Positions 24,853 through 35,133 of a stretch of DNA of 64,000 nt are shown here, in pieces. The notes below the pieces were generated by a model. That model saw only the letters and a list, made by a program, of their open reading frames with translations. It searched no databases and was not told the origin of the DNA. Every line of letters starts with the position of its first letter. The first letter of the stretch is position 1. The stretch is taken from positions 18,499,901 through 18,563,900 of the forward strand of contig OX291549.1 of the NCBI GenBank assembly GCA_946406115.1. The letters run 5' to 3'. The position numbers were made by a program, and so were the translations under genes. This DNA is from Apoda limacodes (lineage: Eukaryota; Arthropoda; Insecta; Lepidoptera; Limacodidae).

Positions 24853-24959
24853 ATATAATTTTCATTAATTGGGTTTTATTTTCAGGAGGTATATATTATC
24901 ACGGTAGGTAGATTGATAGTCGAAAGAATAGTAGATTACGCACCTTGCTAAAGTGAGTA

Positions 24960-25465
24960 ATTAATGCACTCACTTTGCGCTTGATGCAACAATCTATTAT
25001 TTCATCACACTTACTCGTAAACAGTGTCATTACGTGCAGGTAAAGCGGGTGATAAGACCTTAATTACTTCCACTGCCTTTTTTTTTGTAAAAGTTTACTT
25101 TTCTCAATGCAAAGCGTAAAAACATGCCTATATACTATCAAATATGTTTTAAAGCTGTGTACAAAATATGAATTACAGTCTACAAGCGAGTTATTACAAG
25201 TTTTAACTTCTGCCAAAACTTTTAAATCATAAATTCTCTAGATATCTGGCGGTGGCTTTGCTTTCTCTACTTCTTTTCTCGTCATTTCAATTGTGTTCCA
25301 CATTTGATTTTTAATTATTTACTCGCAAATGTAATGAAAAACATTGTGTATAATACGGGCGATACGGAAACTACAAGCTCGAGCCATTAAAGCCTTTGGC
25401 CTTGGGCTTCTATATAGCCTCTCGTTAAATAATTACCTCCTTACCACCCTTAATACACAATGTAC
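24960..25465 (+). repeat. Composite of dispersed repeat B (inverted) and repeat C
   Basis: The left part, 'ttactcgtaaacagtgtcat' and 'gtgcaggtaaagcgggtg', is repeat B on the minus strand. From about 25185 a second family (C) runs: 'gttattacaagttttaactt', 'actcgcaaatgt', 'acgggcg', 'cattaaagcctttggcc', 'cttaatacac'. Family C recurs at 38840-39180 and 39850-40080. Confidence 0.6.
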
Positions 25466-27297
25466 TATTGTAAGTATGAATATAAGAGGGTGTGTTTTAT
25501 CGTTTTATGTATTATATTTTTCCCCAACCCAATTATTAGACAAAGTAAAAAAAAATATTATAATATTTAATGTTGTATCTTTGTATGTTGTATCTTAGGT
25601 AGTCGTCAACGATCTCTGTATTATTAATGAAAATCCCACGCGTAGTCGTAAGTAAAGCTTTTTAATAATTAAGTGCGAGCAGACTCAAATTTACTGTAAG
25701 TACCTATATCTTCTATTGAACTAGAGGCCATTAACTTGTTCAAAATAGAAATACTTATAAAAGATTTATAGAAGAGTAAATAAAGATACATGTAGGGTAT
25801 CCTTTGTTGCGAACCTTTTACACTATATCACTTTAGAAGAGTAACGAAGACAGGGTTCAAAATAACATGACAAAGGGAAGTACGCACGAATAATATTGAA
25901 ATTGGATCTGTTAAACGCCTTTGGCAAGGATTGTACCTCCATTCAAGCGATCGTAATACATATCGAAAACCTCAATACTTTCCAGATAAATAAGTAGACA
26001 TAATGCATGTACAGCTTTTTTAGAAATTGCTAGGGCTCTCGCCCTGTAGACTCCTTACGCTTGTATTTTTTTTTAATTGGCTTTTGTGTCTTATGATAAA
26101 CTAATCATCTCACTTTAACGAGCAAATACAACTAACATTCTTGGCATCTCAAAGCTGGGTAAAATATCGACTATTGATATTTCATTTAGCTATTTGATGT
26201 TATGACATATATAACATATATATAATATCATATATATAATTTTATTTTCAGAGCGTAAAAACAAATGTTTTGACCTCAGGCCAGCACTTGATCTGCGTCC
26301 TTTAGAAATCATCTAAATGCCCCAACTGAGCTCCTCAAATTCTGCTAATTGTCAGTTAGGTAGTTTGTGGAATCCGATTTTAAGTGAGCGGTTTTTATTT
26401 CGCATAAAATGTGATGTTTGAAACGCAATAGAAGCGTTCACAATACTGATTTTTTTTCTGCCGCGGAATTTGAAAAAGTGATTTGCCACATTTCCTTGCG
26501 CATATTAGAAACCGCGTCTAAAATATGGTGTGCGGTTGTGTATTTTTTCGATTTAATCCATGTCGAAATGAGTAAAATTTCCGCTTCTAAAAATCAACAG
26601 TGCGGAAGCGCAGCGCGAAATGCGAAATGCGGGTAAAAATTCTCCCCTTAAAAAAACCACACCAGTCCGGAACAAAACTAACTTAAGGAATTTTGGGTTA
26701 GTTAGTTGGGTGTATGGTTTCCGCACTAATCCTATAAATTGGGCCATTGTACGTGGATAACGTTGGCTTTTCGTTGGTTACTCATAACAATAATAATATT
26801 TTTTATTGCTCTAAATGTGTAGGATAAGGAGGCTTAGGCCATAGTCTACCACGCTAACTTTTTTTATCAATTCCGACAAACTAATGCGTTTGGGCCGCTG
26901 AGGGTAACCAGACCCTTAAATCCTGATAATCATAGAAAAATTAAGTATTGGAATATCAGGAATTGTTATAAGGATAGCGCATATAAAAGAAATTTTTAAA
27001 CTATTAAAGATCTTTGCCTAAAAACACACACACAATAAAAAAATGTATACTGGAGGTCGTGACGTAGCCCAAAACGTCCTTACGGCTATTACAGATAGTT
27101 GATTTAAAAGTGTGCAGTGGCTAACAAGCTTATTGTTTGTCCTGATGGTAAGCGTTAATGTATGTAGGGACGCTTGCAACATAAGGTGTATTCCATGCAT
27201 GCCGTGGAATCCATGCGTTCGAAAGATTATGTCCATCTTCCCTATTGAATTTATTTCGCATTCCTCTATCAATCCTGTGATTTCCTGAGCCGTTCAG
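25466..27297. other. No gene; repeat scraps only
   Basis: An AT palindromic patch lies at 26205-26245. At 26830-26870 'ggcttaggccatagtctacc' is a dispersed-repeat phrase. At 27125-27185 'tgatggtaagcg' with 'gacgcttgcaaca' is a minus-strand LINE tail of the 45451 family. Confidence 0.5.
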
Positions 27298-27480
27298 TTA
27301 CTGATCGGCGATGGCTGATTTATTGGTTTGTCGGTTTTTGACTAAATTTATGTTCTGTTTGACTCTCTCGGCTAAAGTCCGTTTCGTTTGGCTAACGTAC
27401 AAACTTCCACAGCTGCAGTCTATCTAGTAAACTTCTGGTGTTTGGGGTCAGCAGGTTTTTAGTACAGTGTGCAGACAGTC
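27298..27480 (-). pseudogene. GIY-YIG endonuclease remnant of a Penelope-like element
   Basis: Minus-strand translation gives PQTPEVY.IDCSCGSLYVSQT, KRTLAERVKQNINLVKNR and QTNKSAIADQ. Penelope-like retroelements end in a GIY-YIG domain with the pattern tPGVYkIpC.CGk.YIGeT.R...eRi.EH, followed by ..kSAiaeH; here G of GVY is E, YIG has become YVS and a stop replaces the residue before I. Only this terminal domain was recognised; the upstream reverse transcriptase was not. Sequence at 27660-27900 on the same strand may be its eroded part. Confidence 0.6.
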
Positions 27481-28089
27481 TTGATGGTGTATTTACTAAG
27501 TACTTACAGCTTCAGTTTTGTTCGCACTCCTTTTAAGTACGGCATAAAGACTGTCCATCAACCTCAGGTTTTCTATTACTTTAAGTACTTACTTTGTACT
27601 TTCCTTTTTAGTACGTCCTGGACGTTTTTTAACTCGTTTTTTTACGTGTTCAGTGTCACATAAATCGTAAGTACTATTCGTTAAGGAGGACGAGGATGGT
27701 GCTCGTGATGTGAGGAAGTAAATACTATGAGGGTGTATGATTTCAACAATTTTTTAAGGGAGCTCTTCATACATCGAAATGACGGATGTTTTTTCTTACA
27801 CACCCCCTTTGTGTGCGGTGTCTTTAAGTTTTTTAGTAATTTTCTCTCTCTGAAAACTGTATTTTGCGATAATGCCCCGCTCTAACTCTTCTACCGTGTA
27901 TTTTTAACATTTTGAAAAATTATGTTAGCACAGGTAAATAATTTCAACACATGTTTGTGCTTATCAATTCACAACATTTCCGGTTATCCCCAATTAATTT
28001 TTATACTACGGAACCCTGCTTTAATGCGTGTACGACACGTAGGTGCTTGGCCGGTTTTTGTGATTTCGTTATATGGCTTTTTACATTTA
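27481..28089. other. No clear gene; possible eroded Penelope-like sequence
   Basis: On the minus strand 27780-27880 reads RAGHYRKIQFSERENY-like text with stops, adjacent to the GIY-YIG remnant. I could not align it with confidence. Confidence 0.3.
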
Positions 28090-28235
28090 CAGGTGCAGGT
28101 GCAGGGCAACACTGGTTACTACCGACCGACCGCTCGCTGGCGCCGTGCGAAGAGATCGCGGACGCCGCGGCCGCCGCCACCGCTGATAGCGCATGGCGGT
28201 CGTGTACGATGCCGATACATGTATCAAAAGTTCTA
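28090..28235 (+). other. GC-rich exon-like islet of unknown identity
   Basis: A CpG-rich block (about 28095-28215) stands out from AT-rich surroundings. It is preceded by a pyrimidine stretch and TTTACAG, then two GTGCAG hexamers, like a 3' splice site. Two frames stay open on the plus strand, one giving HWLLPTDRSLAPCEEIADAA, the other GYYRPTARWRRAKRSRT. No family was recognised and no strong GTRAGT donor follows, so it may be an exon, a promoter-proximal CpG patch or foreign sequence. Confidence 0.3.
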
Positions 28236-29799
28236 ATAGTGTTTCTTCTAAGCAATACAGAGCCAACACGGGTTTTTTTATAAACATTATTTTAATAGCT
28301 CCACTTTAAAACTCAAACTAAATAAGTTCCTAAGTAGATTTTAATCTAAGTACTACATAGCAATTTTTTTTATTGTCGTATCGATTTGAATCTATGTGTG
28401 CAGGTTTGGTAACATTTACTTAATTAATAAGGTAGAAACATCCCAAAAAAAACACAAATGTGAAAAGGCAGCCAAGATCGACACAAACGACGCACAGTGG
28501 TTTAAAAATCGAGCTCCATACTCATAAAAACCGAATGTTAGATAAGTTGAAATAAAATTATGGAATGTCTCCAGTACCGATGCCCCGAAACGGATATTTG
28601 CCGGAACGATACCGGTACCGATTTTATAAATAGGTATCGCCGATGTCGATATCGATACCGATACACTAAGGTATATATGAATAAAATCAGCTAGATCAGA
28701 AGATGAGCTGGGCGAACTGCCGAACAAAATAAAAGTAAAGATTGAAAATTAGGGTGTTTAATGCGCGAAATTTTAAACTGTATCAACAATTCAGCAAATT
28801 AATATGGCCAATTCCAATATATCAGAAAAATAAAATATCGCTGATATATCGGCATCGGTGTCGGATGCTTCCCTAGTCTCTAGTATAAATTTATTTGTAT
28901 CATATTGTAGTATGGAATAAATATGTAGATCCACGTAAGAAAAAAAATATTTTGTTTATTTTTGTATGGGATAAAACACATAAAGTAGATTATAAAAGAC
29001 GGCAGAGTATTTTTCTCTAATATATACCTTAAATTATAGTTTTTTTCATTTTTAACCCCCTGAAAGCAATATTAAAATTGATGATATCATAAACCCCCTC
29101 CCCCCCCCCCCCCCCCCCTAAAGGGAAATATTTTGAGGAACTGAGGCTCAAAATAATTGTTTTGCCCTAAAGTACCTGTGTGCTAAACGGCTAAACTCTA
29201 CATCGATTTGCGGTTTTCGAGCGAAATTGCTGTCACCATTATACCGCGACAAGATGCAATCCCACCGTGAGGCATCGCATTGCGTGCTAACATTTTTGAA
29301 ATTTTTAAAGTCCTGTATTTGACTTTGCGCTAATTTTTGATTATATTAATTAATGTTACCGATTGCATAAAACGTGAATAATATTATTGAACAATGGAGA
29401 TTACAGAAAATGTTGTAAACTATACATTAGTTTAATGATGTTCCTTAGTTATAATTAAGCTCTCGATTATAATCGATAAAATTAATACAATAAAAACATG
29501 GCCGCAAGACATAAATAAAATAAATGTAAGCAAATAAAAATAAAATAAATGTAAGCAAATAAAGATTGATTGACATTTTACATGAATTTTATTTATATCT
29601 TGCGATAGTCAAATTGACTTAAGTCGCTTTAAAATAACTCGGTATAAGCATAGAATGATGAGTTTTAACTATTAATAACAATTAATTATAATTACAGTTT
29701 TTTTAGATGTTTTTTTGTTTTATTATAGAAAGTAAAATAAGTATAGAATAAGCAAAAGATAAGGCATAGCGAAAAATCTACTTAAGAAAGTGCACAATT
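28236..29799. other. No gene seen; poly-C tract at ~29097-29118
   Basis: Includes a patch rich in 'cgatatcgataccgatac'-type phrases (28570-28870) and a C homopolymer of about 20. Confidence 0.5.
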
Positions 29800-30587
29800 A
29801 GCTACCAAGATGGCGGATTTAAACTGACGGCTAAAAGTTTGTATCAGCGGATTTTCGGATACGCTAATACTAAATATATTGTCGATTTTGCGATTCTCCA
29901 AAATTTCAAGTTGGCCGCCATAGTGATATTTAAGCCTATTATTTATGGCGGGTTTGATAGAAATGGATCCGTGAGTATGGGGAAACTTTCAGATCTTCAA
30001 AATGGCGGAAAGAAAAATGGCCGCCCATACAAAACATATTATCTCAAAAACGATTTGCTATAGGAGGGGGTGCTCGAACAAATATTGTAAAGGGCGACAA
30101 AGAGCAACTGCGTGGTAAAAAAAATCAAAATGGCGGAAAACAACATGATTACCATACAAATATTCAACGAAGAACAGCTCGAAAACAATTTGATATAGGT
30201 AATAAAAAAAAATGTTAGAAGACAACGAGAAGCATCTGCCTGGTGAAAAAAAAAATCAAGATAGCGAATTCAAAATTTTTTCACCGATCCGGCTTAAATT
30301 TTGCATCCTGGGGTTTTTGGGGTCTGCCGAATCTTCAAAATGACGGAAAACAACATGGCCGCCCATACAAATATTCAACGAAGAATATCTTGAAAACCAT
30401 TTACTATAGGAGGTGGTGCTCGAACAAATGTTTTAAAGGACACCAAAGAGCAACTGCCGGGCGGAAAAAAATTTCAAGATAGCGGATTCAAAATGGCGGA
30501 TTCTAAATCTCCTCCTCACCAGGAACCAAACACCCACCAAGGACCACGCGAGCTGCTTAAGCAGCGAGCGAAACACTTAACACCTAG
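29800..30587 (+). mobile_element. Helitron-like non-autonomous element with ~190-bp internal repeats
   Basis: The phrase 'caaaatggcggaaa', 'gccgcccatacaaa', 'ggtgctcgaacaaat' and 'aaagagcaactgc' recurs three times at about 29995, 30125 and 30330 onward. The right end has a perfect palindrome GCTGCTTAAGCAGC (30552-30565), 18 nt, then CTAG followed by T (30584-30588), resembling a Helitron 3' hairpin and terminus. The left end was not located exactly. No Rep/helicase frame. Confidence 0.5.
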
Positions 30588-31465
30588 TTTATATAAAATG
30601 CGGTAGCATGAAAATTGGATTTTCAATGGAAATCCAATGTATAAAAATTGGTATTTGGCGTTTACGTTGAAAAATATGTATTACGTGTTTCACCACTTTT
30701 GGCTAGTGTTCCAAACAGATAACCAGAGGACAAAATGGCGGATGATAATAAGTATGTAAACAAATGTAAGCAAAACTGCAAATGTGATTGGGTTCAGTAT
30801 GAAAGGCACGCAGCGATGCGGTCATTTATAAACCACGTGCTGTTGGCCGGCCTTGCGGGCAGTGAGGTCTTTCTACCCGTGAGTTTATCCAAAATTAACT
30901 TATAATTTGAGATCCTGGGGCTTTAGACGAGTGTGCATCGTTACCAAATAACAAAGAAATTTTTGATGTAACCTTACTAAACAATCTGTATCCTGCTTAT
31001 TCGGTCGGGTATTAACGTTTAACGAAAAGTACACACTCCTTTTCAAGCAGAGGCCTGTGCTATGCAGTCCACTGCGTGGCACAGGCCTCTGCTTATAATA
31101 TACTGCGTATAACGGCTGAGGCGAGGTATCTAATAAACTGGTTAACAGATTGTTTTTATATAATTTTCTTTATTTTTAAATCACTCCTGTTGTGATTTTA
31201 TAGATTCTTAGAACTCATTATTGAAAATTTGAGTAATTTCGCAAAGTGGTGAAGTGGTGAAGTGTGAATTCTATTACCACCAATTGTAAAATAGGATAGA
31301 TAAATTAATAGTCTAAATTATCTCTTTGATTCAATGTCCTTTTTTTTATGAATAGGCAATATCGATCGTTAACATAAAAGCACCTACAATTACAATAAAT
31401 AAATAAAAATAATTAATATTATCGTACGCTAATATATGCACGCCAGTTTGCGTGTCCTTTGTAAT
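30588..31465. other. No gene seen; strong hairpin at 31045-31094
   Basis: AAGCAGAGGCCTGTGC (31045-31060) pairs perfectly with 31079-31094 across an 18-nt loop that can itself pair (gcagt/actgc). The stem text resembles the end of RTE tails (GAGGCCTATGTCCAGCAGTGG), so it may be two tail ends facing each other. Confidence 0.6.
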
Positions 31466-31480
31466 TGGTCACTGTCAGTT
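31464..31480 (+). promoter_or_regulatory. Candidate arthropod initiator
   Basis: TGTCAGTTAG at about 31467-31476 contains TCAGTT, the arthropod initiator consensus, with an ATTGG box just upstream, 95 bp before the ATG at 31566. Inference only; no TATA box is clear. Confidence 0.3.
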
Positions 31481-31565
31481 AGCCTCCACAATTTATATGC
31501 AGGTGACATCTCACTCTCTAATACTCACCGGCGAAAATATTTCATTGTTTCGATGTTCCAATAAA

Positions 31566-31697
31566 ATGGCCGCTCCGCATAATGAGTCTATCTATGATTC
31601 CTACAGACAACAGCGCATAGCGTACTACTGTCAGGTTTTGTGCTTATCTGGTGCCTTATATGCCGGAAATGCTATGTATATCAATATAAGGGAACTA
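31566..31697 (+). CDS. Possible first exon of a DUF1772-like membrane protein
   Basis: The ATG has a good context (AAAATGGCC) and opens MAAPHNESIYDSYRQQRIAY, then YCQVLCLSGALYAGNAMYIN and IRE. The second part is a hydrophobic segment ending in ALYAGNAMYINIRE, which looks like the first membrane helix of DUF1772 (anthrone-oxygenase-like) proteins, where a small-residue helix is followed by N..E and HPAR. Here the frame runs only three or four codons further; a GTAGAT at 31698 could serve as donor, which would make this exon 1. I did not find the next exon in the window. It could also be a truncated gene copy. Function of the family in insects is not established. Confidence 0.4.
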
Positions 31698-31734
31698 GTA
31701 GATATATAAACTGCTTAGTATTACAAATTTTTAT

Positions 31735-32010
31735 GACTCCCTCGCAGCCTAGTTGGTAGTGTGGCCAGTTGCTGTGCAAAGGTTGTAGGTTCAATTCCCG
31801 CACTGGACAAACATTTATGTCACAATATAAACATTTGTGTTTGTCTGGGTGTATTTATATATGATATGTATTTATTTACAAAAAAAAAAGTAATATTTAT
31901 GTATTTGTATCCGTTGCGCGTTGTCTGGTACCTATTGCACAAACTTTGCTTACTTTGGGGCCAGACGGCGCTGTGTAATGTCCAAAAATATTTATTATTA
32001 TTTATTATTT
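31735..32010 (+). mobile_element. tRNA-derived SINE, copy 4 (full length)
   Basis: Head 'cagcctagttggtagtgtgg' (box A region), then GGTTCAATTCC (box B), 'cgcactggacaaacattt', a body with 'gtttgtctgggtgtattta', and a 3' end 'ccagacggcgctgtg' plus an ATT-rich tail. The best copy here and the reference for 5728, 9283 and 17662. Confidence 0.85.
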
Positions 32011-32224
32011 TCAAAATAAATTAAGTTAGTGTCTGAATTAGTATTTGTGCTACTTCCTGGCTATGTCTTATCGTTTTATAATCCATATTTGTACTAGCAG
32101 ATTGCTACTTGAATTTACATAAAGTAAATACATAATAAAAATAATACTTAACCAACTCTTTAAACTCAAGTTAGTTAGCTTTAGGTGCTTTTAAAGAGCC
32201 ATTCATAGACTAACGCAGGCAAAC

Positions 32225-32490
32225 AATATTACTAGAAGCGCAGAAATTTTACTAAAACACAAACTTCAAAGATTATTTACGCTGTCTGTCTGTCTCTGTG
32301 TGGGTATAGTTCGTTTAAGCTAGGTTATAGTTCTGCCCGCGGGAATTTTTGATTTTCTCTGAGTAAAAACTATCCTATGTCCTTCTCCGGTATTCAAACT
32401 ATCTCCATACCAAACTCAATCTAAATCGGTTCAGCAGTTTAACCGTGAACAGAAAGAGTTACTTTCGCATTTATAATATAAGTATATGGA
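32225..32490 (-). mobile_element. Helitron-like element copy
   Basis: Minus-strand copy: 'atattataaatgcgaaagta', 'ggttaaactgctgaaccgat', 'ggacataggatagtttttac', and 'ctataacctagcttaaacga'. The CTAGT end is not clear. Confidence 0.6.
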
Positions 32491-33095
32491 TGAACGTGTT
32501 TCAAGTATAAACCGAATTAACATCCGCCGGGTAATGCAACCAATTATACAGTTGTTTTGTAGGTAAAACCATAGACAGTTCAAAGAAAGTTTCAAGTCCA
32601 TGCGAAAGAAATCGCGGGTATAAGAAAATGTAAGATAAAATTGGATATATACACAAACTGACAACTTGCTACACAGCCAGTCGCCAGGACAGAAAAAACC
32701 TACTGTTAAAAATAAATTGTACCTAAAGGCTGCAGGAGACTCAGCAAACGTGAATAACTTCCCGATACCAGCAATAACAATTTTTATACAGCTGTTTGAA
32801 GTTTATTGGAAACCGTTACTTTTATAGTAGGTACGGTTTTTTAAAAAACATCTTTACTGTGCATTGTGCCGTCTGGAGTAATAAAATATGATGTGATGAC
32901 TCATATTTTTTTATGAAACAGGTGATGCCTTAGGTGTGTGCCTGTGTGTGTGTGTGTGTACAAATGCGTTTGTGTGTTTATCTATATGTGCGCGTGTACT
33001 TATATTTTGATGTGAATAACATTTACTCGCGGCTTCGCTGGAGCAAAATTTAGTTATAATCGCGGTATTACTACGGAACACCTTAATAACTGTAC
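32491..33095. other. No gene seen; (TG)n at ~32937-32960
   Basis: Anonymous, with a TG microsatellite and a 'ctcgcggcttcgctgg' phrase near 33030 that is another repeat scrap. Confidence 0.5.
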
Positions 33096-33105
33096 AAAAA
33101 GTATT

Positions 33106-34140
33106 TTTTTCTGAACTGACTATGCAGTTAGCTGTTGCAGCCATTACTGCTTCACCGGGCTTTCTCGCCCCAACAGCCCATATAGCGCCCAACGCTCAAG
33201 GGCTCCCCGCGGGGGAAGCCTCGGCTTGGGTTGTCGCTCTCGGGGGCGTCCCTTCGACCGGCGTGAGTCTCGAACCCGAAGGTGAGTCACCGCCAGGAGG
33301 GGAGTTCCCCGTTACGCGGGTGTGGTTGCGATTGAGTGGGGGCGAGAAGCGCCCCGGCACTCTTTGATACCTCGTGTATCCGTTCGGGCCCCGACGAACC
33401 CGGGGAGGCCCTATTGGGGGAGGTCGTAGAGACTAATCTCGCTATCCGGATAGCGAGATCGTCATCTGGGGCCGTTAGTACGTGCCGAGGCCGCCTAACT
33501 ATAGTTTTACGACCGTGCCGAGGTCGATCGGGGGGATGGTACGTTGTGGATTGCACAATTAATCGATTCGGGTGATTTTGTGTACGCTCGAAAAAGCGGA
33601 CTGCCAGATCATTAAAATATTGGCGAATCGTGGGGATTTCGAAATCTCTGTGTAGGTACGCGTTGCGGACGTACCAGGAAGCTCCGGAGGCCGCTCTGAG
33701 AAAGCGGTTTTGGAGGGTCTGAAGTTTGTGGAGATTGCGCTTGGATAACGCAAAGACTACGCTAGCATAAGCTAGTATGGGGCGGATGCAAGTTGTGTAA
33801 AGATTCAGCTTATTTCTAAGCGACATCTTACTGTACTTGCCTATCATGAGATAAAGACGACCGAGGACAAAAGCGGCTCGGTCTCTGACTATTTTGGTGT
33901 GAGCCTGGAAGTTCAAACGCCTAACCATGGTCACACCGAGATATTTGGTCTTATTTTGCCAGGGAGTGGCACGACCGAAGAGAGAGAGGGGAGATGACCG
34001 CGGAGGGCAGCCTACGGTAAAGAGGACGGCAGAGCTTTTGTCGGGATTCACCTCGATTCTCCATTTCCGAAACCATTCGCCTAAGGCGATGATAGCGGGT
34101 TGGAGTCTCTTAGTGATTCGACTCTTCTGCCTATCGGTGG
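33106..34140 (-). mobile_element. 5'-truncated Jockey-clade LINE with 10-bp target-site duplication
   Basis: AAAAAGTATT occurs at 33096-33105 and again at 34141-34150, exactly bordering a GC-rich insert that ends on the left in a short poly-T (poly-A on the minus strand). Removing the insert and one copy restores a continuous AT-rich sequence. The minus frame 33287-34139 is open without stops and reads TKRLQPAIIALGEWFRKWRI, NPDKSSAVLF, YLGVTMVRRLNFQAHT, LRNKLNLYTTCIRPILAYAS, LQTLQNRFLRAASGASWYVR, NAYLHRDFEIPTI: the thumb and C-terminal region typical of Jockey ORF2, downstream of FADD. A GC-rich 3' UTR follows. The open frame and clean duplication indicate a recent insertion. Confidence 0.92.
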
Positions 34141-34150
34141 AAAAAGTATT

Positions 34151-35084
34151 CTATGTAATTCTGTGTATAGAGGGCCCTACCCTGAATAAAATACGCCAAA
34201 AATTGCCACAAAAAAGGTTTGTTATTTATTTATATTTACCTTAAGTTTGTCGCTTGGTAGGAGCTTTGGAACCTGAATACTATAGCTTCGTTTTAATACA
34301 AGACAAGTGACAATAAAATGTTGTGTTTAACTATGGCCTATGGTCGGCTCCAGAGTAACAAAGTTTGACAATATTTTTCTTCCAGTGCAGCTTTTCCAAT
34401 GTAAAAAAAATTAAGTCACCTCATTACAAAAGAAATGTGAGTACGCCAAATTTGTCTCTTTGTGTTACGGAGTATATCTTTAAAAATTTTAATAGTAATA
34501 TCATTGAATTCTTGTATAAATACAGATACTATACCAATTAAAAATCTAAGTAGTTCGTAAGCTGTGACCCAAAAAAAAATATTCTAATGTTCCCTTTCAA
34601 TACGAGTCCCTCAGTGGTCGGGCAAGTCTTTCAATATGTAGATACGCCACTAGGAGATAATTAAAATGCTGCAAACATAAGAAAAATACACAAAATGCAA
34701 AAACTTTTGAGAGCTTCGTGCAGTAGCGCAAAGGTTGTAAGTAAAACATTTTCTTCGGAATGGAATAGCAAACATTTTCTCAGGTTTTGCCAATAATGGT
34801 CTTAGAATGTCCAATGTTATAAGTAAGTACAAAAACTTGTAGCGTGTCAATCAAACAGATTTGTATTGAGTAGGCAATAAGCAAATAGAAAATAATGGTA
34901 TTTTAAGTGACAACTCATCAAATGTTTAGAAAAATATTTTTCATCACTTATTCGTAAATAGTGTCATTAGGTGCAGGTAAAGCGGGTGTTAAGACCTAAA
35001 TTTAAAGAACCCACGTGCGATAATGACCTGTGCGCGCGATCTACGTACTGTCTATTCTATCAAGTCTGTCTATATAAAAGCGCT
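34151..35084. other. No gene seen
   Basis: AT-rich; 34940-35000 holds a scrap of repeat B ('gtgcaggtaaagcgggtg'). Confidence 0.5.
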
Positions 35085-35133
35085 GTAGTGCAGTCATTGA
35101 AGCGTTATTGCTCCAATTTTTTTTACTGTGAAC

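Noticed and set aside
31735..31810. Possible tRNA gene with boxes A and B
   Set aside because: No cloverleaf with anticodon stem could be drawn, and the block continues into a conserved non-tRNA body shared by three other copies, so it is a SINE head.
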